Positions 55,571-64,000 of a stretch of 64,000 nucleotides of DNA are shown one piece after another; within the stretch, counting starts at the first letter, position 1; the number at the start of each line of letters is the position of its first letter. Source of the stretch: Vandiemenella viatica (lineage: Eukaryota > Arthropoda > Insecta > Orthoptera > Morabidae); assembly GCA_031002005.1 (NCBI GenBank), contig JARYHS010008074.1:272243930-272307929 (forward strand), given 5' to 3'. Below the pieces are notes generated by a model. It saw only the letters and a list, made by a program, of their open reading frames with translations, was not told where the DNA came from and did not search any database. The position numbers were made by a program, and so were the translations under genes.

Positions 55571-56940
55571 GTGAGCTGAACACTCCCACAGTTCATCCTT
55601 ACTCGGTTTAGCTTCTCACAACACGCGAACTCTATTAAATTAACAAGACTATTCTGTACAAATGGTGCGGTGCTTTTCACTAAATGTAGTGCCTGTGTCG
55701 TTTTAGTTTATCTTCCAGAGAAAAGCTTTACATCACAGCTGTATTTCTTGGTTTTACTATACGACGTTCCATTCATTTTTACAACGGCCTGTATCGGCTG
55801 CATTATCTTCATCTTACATGGTTTTAAATGAAAATAAAGAATTCCAAACCACGTTTAAAGATCACTTGGTGGTTACATTTGTTGATTCATCAGCAGTGTG
55901 TAGCATTAAATTATCAAATCATTTGCGGCATATTGCAGAGGTCTGCAGCCGGTGTGTCGCTACAAGATGAAAGGTGTGCCGCGAAATTTTTCCTATTGTA
56001 AGGAATTAACTATCCTGGTCTATTATCAGCTATTTTGTTCTATATTTCATGTGGCCCGAATCATTACATATTGCAGTATTCCAAGAAATTAAATATTACT
56101 TACTTACAGTTGTCATTTTTAGTTGATTTTAGAGATGTGTCGTCTTGAGTCATGGATAATTTATGTCGTTCCGCGAGTAGGAAAAGGTTGCGGACGACTA
56201 GCATATGGGAAGTACGGTGTTGGGTAGAGTAAAACTACCGGAAACCGAGGAGTTCAGCAGTTCTGGTATTTTATTTTCTTGATGTATGCAATTTATTTCT
56301 TCAGTTTCAGTATACACGAAAAGCTTATATTTTTAGATTTCTAGCGATGCTTCTCTTTAGTCTTGCGAACTCCATGAATGTTGCAGTTATGCTTGCTTTT
56401 ACCCGAGATCGTATTAAGATGCATTTTGCAACATGTAGACGCTTTTACTGTTTCAGTTTATTTCTGCGAAACTACTCTGCTCATATTGCTTCCATTTTAA
56501 ACGGGAGACGCAGATGTTAAATGCTTGCCAGTTAAATGTATCCATTGGTAAGGTTGAGCTGCACTAGCTGCGCGCTAGTTCTGCAACACGTGGCGCCCAT
56601 AAAGGCATAAAGGAGCGCGCCGAGATGCTTTTGATTTGTGGCGTCGTTAGTGTCGGACAGAAGCGCCGATATAAGAGAGTTAGGTAGCGCTGTCTTATGA
56701 ACCGGGTTAGCCGCGGGAGCAGGGACCGCGGTCCGCTCGAATTAGAACTGGGCCAACTGCGCTAATCTTAGAACGCGTCGGTAATGCCAAAGTCGTATTT
56801 TGACGTTTTACGCGTGTTGTCCCCCGGTCTTGACATTGTAAAGAACACTCGGCTTTTTTAAGCCGGGCGCCGCCAGTGGCTCGACTTGCTCGAGGGCTAC
56901 GTATGCTGCCTCAGACTCTCACACTGCCTTTGAAACAACG
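55571..56940. other. Spacer with a possible hAT remnant and GC-rich patch
   Basis: Around 55,938-56,062, GGTCTGCAGCCGGTGTGTCGC and GGTGTGCCGCGAAATTTTTCC recall hAT terminal sequences, but no partner end or duplication is clear. 56,570-56,900 is CpG-rich (GCCGCGGGAGCAGGGACCGCGG) with no recognised gene. Confidence 0.3.
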
Positions 56941-57881
56941 TAAGGGAGCGTCCATAAGCTCCGTTATGGCCTGTTTTGAACCCCCCCCCCCCCCCACGGC
57001 CACATCCACCCACGTAGCCTGACGTAGCTTTTGCCTTGACATCGCTCCCCCCCCCCCCCCCCCCCCCCGTGCACTTTGCTTTTTCCCCCTATTAATTCCA
57101 GAAGACATTTTTTTCTGTTTTCTTTTAAGACACTATTCCAAAAATTAAAATTATTAATTATTGGAAAAACCTGTTTCTCTGGTTATTAAGTGAAAAAAGA
57201 GAACACTTAAAAACTTAAGAAGAGAAGAGGAGTTGCAAAATTTTCCTGCGATTCCGTCAATTTTCTTTCTACATTATAAGGGAATGATTCTTTGTCCCCC
57301 TTAAATGTTACCATAGCTCATAGACACCATTTTGCATATTGAAAACTCACTGGAAAAACATTTCACACCACACTTTGAACTTGAAATAACTCAGAGGGAA
57401 TTATAATTAAAAATACACTGAAATCCACTTGACAGAACAAAAATAGAATTGTTTTTATCAAAGAGCGGTGTGGTGGCACACGGGCGATCCGAGTCAAGAC
57501 AGCTTTTTTCTTCAAATCATCAAGATAATACCGTGTGGCATCGGTAACGGAATTTGAGTGTAGGTAGTCTAATGTTTTGCGGCGTATAATGTGCTCTTGT
57601 GTGTCGATTAGGTCAAATGCGCCGGCCCCCTTGTTATCCAAACACTATGGCTTTCATGTAACACGCATACGGGGCATTGTCAGTATGTGGGGCGTAAGAA
57701 GGAAATGATTAAATAATTCAAATAAATACCCGCATGCTGTTGTGTAGTATGTACCCTATTAACTATGGTAAATAAAATGACTGAAAAGCTTGGCCCGGAA
57801 CTTCCTCCCTCCACGTAGCCTCGCGTAGATTCCTACACAACTCCCCCCCCCCCCCTTAGTCACGTAGTTTATGGACGCTAA
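56941..57881. mobile_element. 935-bp TAA-flanked non-autonomous DNA element
   Basis: Element 56,944-57,878 between TAA triplets. The left end GGGAGCGTCCATAAGCTCCG and the right end GTCACGTAGTTTATGGACGC form short imperfect TIRs. Several C-runs lie inside (56,980-56,996, 57,047-57,068 and 57,842-57,855). It is the uninterrupted relative of the 6,515-7,741 element. No coding capacity. The TAA duplication suggests PIF/Harbinger mobilisation. Confidence 0.75.
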
Positions 57882-60800
57882 TTCACAGAGCTAAAATCGG
57901 CTTCGTATTTAATTTACAGAACCTTGATAAACAACTGAGGGATATCATAGCCTCGCCTATCATTCATGTCACTCGTCATGTGTAACTGATATCGTTACAT
58001 AAAGTGTCGATAATGATAACTGGTTGCTTGGGCAAGGACGCCTTCGATCCGGGTTTTAATCTTTCTCTCTTATGATTTTTGGATTCAAATGTGACATTCT
58101 GCACAATCTGTAAATATACGAATGGTTGTATATATTCTCTAATCACGCGATATCAATAAGTATTGTAACCACTTTTCTTTAATGTCTTGAGGAGCACGTT
58201 TATCTGTTACTATTTTTAAATCACTCTTCCTCAGTAAGGATTCGGTCAAGGAGAAAGTAAGTGAAGGAATCCCAGCTTATACATCAGTGATAAATTTCCT
58301 TAAGAGAAAAAGGTATGTATTTTTTTCTTTGAACACTCCACTACACGGAAGTTCCAAACACATGCACATTTTTTCCCGACATCCCTTGTTATAGGCAGAT
58401 AGGGTATTTGACAAAATAGAAAAGAGACGACCCGTACAGCCCTTATAAAGTGTTACATTACAGGTTATATATTCTTCTACATAACCTACGCTTAACGTCA
58501 CCATTTATCTTTTTCGTCAGAACAGCAGAATGCCTGAGGAATTTTTTCCGTTTTGTAAGAAATATTTTTTTTTGTATTTACTAGTTTTTATTAAAAAACG
58601 ATGAACACTTATAATAAGTAGACAGTGTTACATGTTAGCTGATTTACTTAGCCTTAGTATCTGACATCCAACATCTAACTAGCCAGTTGTTTTGCATTTA
58701 TCGGCGGAACAAATAAATTTCAAAATATCGGGTAGGAATGGAACTCATTACATGATTTGCTGATCTTGGTCTTGGTAATCAAAATGGTTTTCACCACTTC
58801 GACACTTAACTGTTTCTTGTCACTTGCCCATTATTTTATTTATTAGGGAAAAAAAACTTTCGACAGAGCGTTACTTCCAGGCAGAAACATAACGTATTCA
58901 ATAGTTATATGAAAGTTGATAGTATTACCACGGAAGTGTTGAAATAATTCCGCCCAACGGTCTTCAACGGCAACATTCTCAACGTTCCAGCTAGTGATTT
59001 TGTGATCTGTGACGTAGTTGGAAATAAGCGAAAACGAGTCGAACATTTCCATATCTTGCCTGCTGCTAATAAATCCTTGCGTGATCAACAGATGTCCATG
59101 CGTCGAATCTAACGCCGCGCAGCAAACACCGCTTCGTCTGCTTTAGAACTTAAAGAGATAAATGTATTGCATTGTCGTTTTGTTTGTGGAAGCGGGACAT
59201 ATTTACTCTCTCCGGGGCGGCGGGATAGACAGCCTGAAAGCGGAATTGTTCCGCCCAAAGCGAGACATATGGTCACGTTACGTATACTAGTACAGAGAGA
59301 GATTTGGGACAGTTAAAAACGTGATGTTCAAGGAGGTGGGAGTAATTGGGTTGGAGGATATCACAGTGTTACTGCCTCAACTCGCAGCACACAGTCCATA
59401 TCTGCCGTATACTACGCAAAGATGTCTGGAATTATTATTCTCTTAACCTGAAACCTTGTCTGACCAGTGTTGATTTCGTTCTCTGATTGCGATTCGGTGG
59501 CTGGTGTAGGGTGTTTAGACCTGGTAGCAGGACTCGTGCAGCTATTCTATACGCTGTGAGCTGCAACACAACAAAGAGTGATGCCCGCTGAGGGTGGAAT
59601 CCGATTTGCAGCGTGGGCAGCGTCTGTCTCCCAACCAGCACGTGCCAACAACTCTCAACAAACAACTCCCTCACAATTAACAAACATGCTTCAAGTTTCG
59701 CCAACGACACCCACGATAATATGCCCGCCAAAATTATTAAAGTCCCAAGAGTAAATCTACCAATTATGCTAGCTGTTTTCTTGGTAATAACTGGAATTAA
59801 AAAAATAGCAGTGTCCGTGTCATTAACGCTCTTATTTCATAAGAGTATCTTCCGTGTGTAACTGACTTTCACCATTAGCCTCTACTCTTAGGTTAAGGTA
59901 ACGTAATTCCCCTTTTTTGCTGTAGTGAAGTTTTCGGCTTATAACATAATCGCTTAGTCAGCTGCATCAGAAACGTAATTCAGCAATCCTCCATTACAGT
60001 TTTTATATTCCTCCGTTCCGTCTACTAATAAACAAACTAATCTCACATGTCTCGCGACGAGGCCAACCATGCTATTACATCTTCTTTTATTTTTTTCCCC
60101 CCATTGAAGCTTTATAATTCGTCGACAGCTAGGTTATTTGATGGCGGCATGGGATAGCGTGACTAGAAAATGAACACTGCCTTAGTGAAGGGACCTTAGG
60201 GGAAGAGGATTTCGAGGAAACATGAACAGCCGAAGTGAAGTAAGAATGGATGGCTCGGGAATCGAAGTAGCCAGAAGCCAGTCCTGTTTCGAATCCTATT
60301 GTAAAGTTTTTTCCATGAAAATCTCTTCATTCATCATTTTCAGAAGTAAGGGGTGGTGTACTTTATCAAATTTCTTAATTTTCAGTGTATCTTAAAGAAC
60401 CACATACCGTATGCTTTTATTTACCTTCTGTGTGGGCTCTGCATTCATTACGAGGCTCTTTTATAAATTCATACTCGTAGCACAAAGATTTGTCCCCCCC
60501 CCCCTTAGTATTAATAGCAATACTTGCTTGAGATCGTTTGTAAGTACACTTGCGAAATAACAGTTTGATGTTGCTTCTTCCCACAGAACTGTCGCTATCT
60601 AGCGCCGATAGCGTGACGAGACACTTCTGGGTGTTGCCCGAGATAACGCGGACGCTATCGTTTCTCAGTGTACAGCACTAGGATTAAAAGATGGAGACTG
60701 GCCTCAATAGCTAGGACTGTTGCTCTGATGTCAGCAACTCGAGTGCTTTGTAATGGTCCGGCATCCATAAACTGAATGCCTGATAAAGGAGTCTACCACA

Positions 60801-61906
60801 CACAATGCAGCGTCGTAATGAACCGATTGATCGTGTACTGTTTCAACTCGTGAACTTCTTTAGATTATGTATTTTCCAAACTGTACTCTGTAGGTCTACT
60901 CGTTGCAAATTCATGCTGATGAGTGATGACGCTGATAGAACGATTGTGGTTCTTAAACCATGATCCAAAATATGGATAATTATTTTACAAAATTACCATG
61001 ACCCACATATAGCAAAGATGTTGATAAGCTGTTTGCGTTTTTTTACAGTAAAGATCATTTCAGATATTTTTGTTTCTATTATTGAAAATTTCATCATTCA
61101 ACATGTCATAAGTGTTTTGTCACGCACGTATTTCAGTTGACAAATAAGCATTTGCTACAAACAAGCCGGTTTTCCTTTCATCCTAATGCAAACCACCAAC
61201 CTCGTTATTCATCGCATATCCTTTGCGGAATTTTCGCACGAACCTCCTAGTTTAATTACGTCGCCGCTTTGTGTTGGTAATGAAAGTGTTCTGCGCTGTT
61301 TATTTTCATGAATTTCAGCATTAATACAGATATGCGAATTTCAATTCTTTGTAATGTATTACAAACAGTGACTGAATTATTAACTGGTGTTGAGTATGTC
61401 ATCCAAGAATCAAAACAACAGCGTGAGGTTGTGTAAGAAATATGGTATGTTCGTCCTTTTTTTTTTTTTCGCTTGGCGTTTGCTAGTGTAGGAAGAGAAA
61501 ATCTTGGCCGTCTTAGTTCTTCCGGTAAATATACTTCCAGTTGCCTTGCTTTGCTGTTCTCTTCTCGGTGGCTCCGACAGTTTGTTTATTGATCAAACAT
61601 GAGCGTGTTGCTAAGGTAAAGTTAGGAGTCAGATCAGAAAACTGTCTAAGCGCTGTGTAGCCCAAGTTGCTTATTTAGGTGTTAATACTGTTCAGTCAAA
61701 GAGCCGAACTGTTTTCTTTACACAAAGTATCATACTCTCTACTCCAGTGCCTTTTGAAGGAGAGGTGAGGGTTCTGACACGGGTTTCTATTGGGGCAGAA
61801 TTTTTTTTTACTGTCATACGACAGTTGGTTCACACTTGACTGTCTTCAGACAGATAACCAAGTTCACGTTGCATTGTTGTTTGTGTAGTTATTTGTGTTA
61901 CATCTG
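57882..61906. other. Long AT-rich spacer, no gene seen
   Basis: Short frames only (for example 58,843-59,088 minus, 59,435-59,731 minus, 59,613-59,861 plus), none recognisable. A possible very diverged SINE-A lies at about 60,130-60,290 (minus). Poly-C near 60,494-60,504 and poly-T near 61,460-61,470. Confidence 0.4.
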
Positions 61907-62352
61907 TTTACATCTGGTTTGCTCTTTTACAACTAGCCAGACATTTTGTTGTTTTAACTTTTATTTTATATGATCGGCTTTTTTTGCAGCCAACCAGTAG
62001 TTGTTAGTAATGATTTAGGTTTCTGTGGCCGTTTGAAGCCAACATTTCTGAATACTTGTTTGATGTTTGATGCTTGTGTTTTAAGTCGAGTTATTTTCGT
62101 GGTTATTAGTCACATAACAATAAATTAGGAAGAAAAATGGAACTAATTTACCGTCTGTATGGCAGACTGTAAAGAGGTCGGCCTTACAGACAGAAACATT
62201 ATTAAAAATTCAGATGTCTTAATTTTAAAGGACCACAAAAACCTAAATCATTTCTAACAACGACTGGTTGGCTGTAAAAAAGCCGATCAATTAAAATAAA
62301 AGTTAAAACTACAAAATATATGGCTAGTTGTAAAAGAGCCGGTCAGTTGTAA
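61907..62352. mobile_element. Fold-back element with ~120-bp inverted arms
   Basis: The left arm (about 61,907-62,038) and the right arm (about 62,222-62,352) are reverse complements with scattered mismatches. Shared strings include GCTCTTTTACAACTAGCC, GTTTTAACTTTTATTTTA, GATCGGCTTTTTT, CAGCCAACCAGT and ATGATTTAGGTTT. A loop of about 180 bp separates them. No open frame. No clear target duplication found. Confidence 0.85.
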
Positions 62353-64000
62353 AAAAAAAAACATATCAAGAGATACAATAGTACGTACGATCGGTAGTCG
62401 TAAAGGGAGCCCCAATCAAACTCCGAATGCTGAGGTTAGTTTTGTTGTTTTGGTTGGGCGACAGTTTGATGCGGACAGGTGGAGGGGTCAGGTGGGGCTG
62501 CAGCCAAGTTGGCAGGCTTCCACCGCGAACAGGTACCTCCAAGGACGCTCCCTCACGAGATATACGACCCACACTCGCCGGCTCCTCCGGTGCTTAAGTA
62601 AAAGCATTTGCCGGAAGAATTTTTGTTCATTTCTTCTTCCCTGTGTTTGTTCAACCAGTATTAATGTAACTCTGCTTTCATATAGGCACTAGGTAACTAT
62701 TATTCTTACATTCAAGTTCTTTGCAGAACGTAAACCAGTAACTCATTCGCTCATCGGGCATACTTTGTATTTCAAAGTGTACGTACTCATAAAATATCTG
62801 CGCAAACTACGTTGAAGCGCATAAATTACATTGTTTCGGATCAGTGAGTAGATGCTGCATGATGAGATAAGAACATACGGTAATGACAACGCTAAAACAT
62901 ATCAGTCTGTCGGCTGAGAGAAGAGCAGAATCATAATGACGTGCAGAAAGAAACTTAACTAATCAGTGGCCAACGCGCGTGTGTTTCTGGTCGGCTGATT
63001 CAACTCGGCGGAACCGTTAGGTCTCTGACAAGTCAGCTCAACATTCAGATCTTACAACAGGTGGTGTCCCCTGTACACCGTGCCCGTGGTAGTTATCAGG
63101 GTCCCGCGTCATTTGTTGCCGAGTGTGTTCAATGTGCGCAATGAGCCGCTCAACATGTCAGTGCTGTGGGCAAATGAAGTGGAACCTCAGTCGAACCCTA
63201 CCATAGTTAGTGGGTTGTTGTGGGATATTTCAAACCCGGATAACAAAAACAAAATAAAGAGGAGGATATTGCCAATGCGGTGAAATTACCTAGAAAAAAA
63301 AAAAAGAGGCCAAAGTGCGTACTCTAAGCTCACAATTTATTCGTGAAAAGAAGAAGTTAATATCTTCGAAAATCACTGGTAGCGGACGAGAGAGAAAACG
63401 ATGCCCTCTGCATGGTTTGCGTGAGGCACTGAAATTTTTGCTGAGGGCTAAGACACAAGTAGGTCACGTTTAATTATTTATTTGTCTGACTTTTACTTAT
63501 AAAATGCTAAAACAATTGTTACAGGCTAGGACGGATCATTTGTTTTCTGAAACATGGTTATGTCTAAAAATTATTCTGCCAGGAAGCACTTAACTGTTCT
63601 TTCACGAAATTCTCAGCGAAATTTTTCCACATTTCCATAGCAGATTGAAAGTACTTTCTTCTTCTAGCATATAAATTCAACATATTTCTCGTTGTAGTAA
63701 GTAATTCTCTTTCTTTTATGTTTTCCTAAACTACTTGTTATAAGTAAGTTCGCAGCACTAATTAAAGAAACATCTTCGCACAACATTTCTAGAACTGAAT
63801 GTTCAACGTCATTTATCAACGGGAGTTCATAAGCGACATTCGTTCCATTCGTCCCCTAGTGTATCAAGGCTGGGGCAAGCTCCAGTAGGCTCGAGCAAAT
63901 TCAGTTACAGGCCGCCATACAAAATAGCGTATCATCCAGTGGCTGTGAATGTTTGGCGTCGTAACCGGAGAGTCACGGCGGGCATGCTGCGGACGCATTT
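62353..64000. other. Spacer, no gene seen
   Basis: Opposed frames at 62,366-62,572 (minus) and 62,450-62,692 (plus) and a 67-residue frame at 63,080-63,283 have no recognisable domain. Confidence 0.35.

Noticed and set aside
55938..56062. hAT transposon terminus
   Set aside because: GGTGTGCCGCGAAATTTTT resembles hAT ends but no second terminus or 8-bp duplication is evident.
60130..60290. SINE-A copy on the minus strand
   Set aside because: Only weak, gapped resemblance to the body; too diverged to support.
1..64000. CRISPR array, prokaryotic operon or integrated virus
   Set aside because: No regularly spaced repeats, no dense same-strand coding, and no viral structural or replication gene; the window is eukaryotic repeat-rich DNA.

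Overview
This window is repeat-dominated nuclear DNA from an animal, most probably an arthropod. I see no complete host protein-coding gene, no rRNA and no convincing functional tRNA gene. The tRNA-derived SINE that occurs about twenty times has a body resembling, from memory, SINEs abundant in grasshopper and other polyneopteran insect genomes, and the L2/CR1-like LINEs end in TGTAGA-type microsatellites. A polyneopteran insect (Orthoptera/Phasmatodea-like) is therefore my best inference. Only a repeat-library search would settle it.

Layout. 1-11.3 kb: AT-rich spacer with SINE-A and SINE-B copies, a perfect 32-bp hairpin (3.9 kb) and a ~1.2-kb non-autonomous DNA element (6.5-7.7 kb) holding a nested SINE. 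11.3-14.3 kb: a short TAA-flanked MITE, a decayed minus-strand L2/CR1-like LINE (12.3-13.7 kb) and a SINE-A. 14.3-18.16 kb: mostly spacer. 18,161-21,987: a full-length PIF/Harbinger DNA transposon with TIRs and a TAA target-site duplication, encoding a DDE transposase on the minus strand and a MADF-BESS protein on the plus strand. The exons of these two genes alternate, so each gene lies inside the other's intron. Both are broken by point lesions. 22-33 kb: GC-rich flank, two more TAA-flanked MITEs, a SINE-C with a perfect 12-bp duplication, a 19-bp triplet repeat and a hAT MITE with a perfect 8-bp duplication. 33.7-41.8 kb: densest repeat cluster, with two head-to-tail SINE-A copies, two more L2/CR1-like LINE copies, further SINEs and a ~1.2-kb inverted-terminal-repeat element. 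42-54.8 kb: SINE-C copies, an RTE-like LINE tail, several SINE-A copies and a second candidate Harbinger-like element (52,156-53,218). 55-64 kb: a CpG-rich stretch that could be a host promoter/first exon, a 935-bp TAA-flanked element and a fold-back element at 61.9-62.35 kb.

How it fits together: LINE reverse transcriptases are the expected source of SINE mobility, and a Harbinger transposase the plausible source for the TAA-flanked MITEs, although the MITE termini here do not match the TIRs of the resident Harbinger copy. The two most interesting signals are the interleaved antisense gene layout of the Harbinger element and a 3'-hairpin in the SINE-A family whose stem covaries between two subfamilies.
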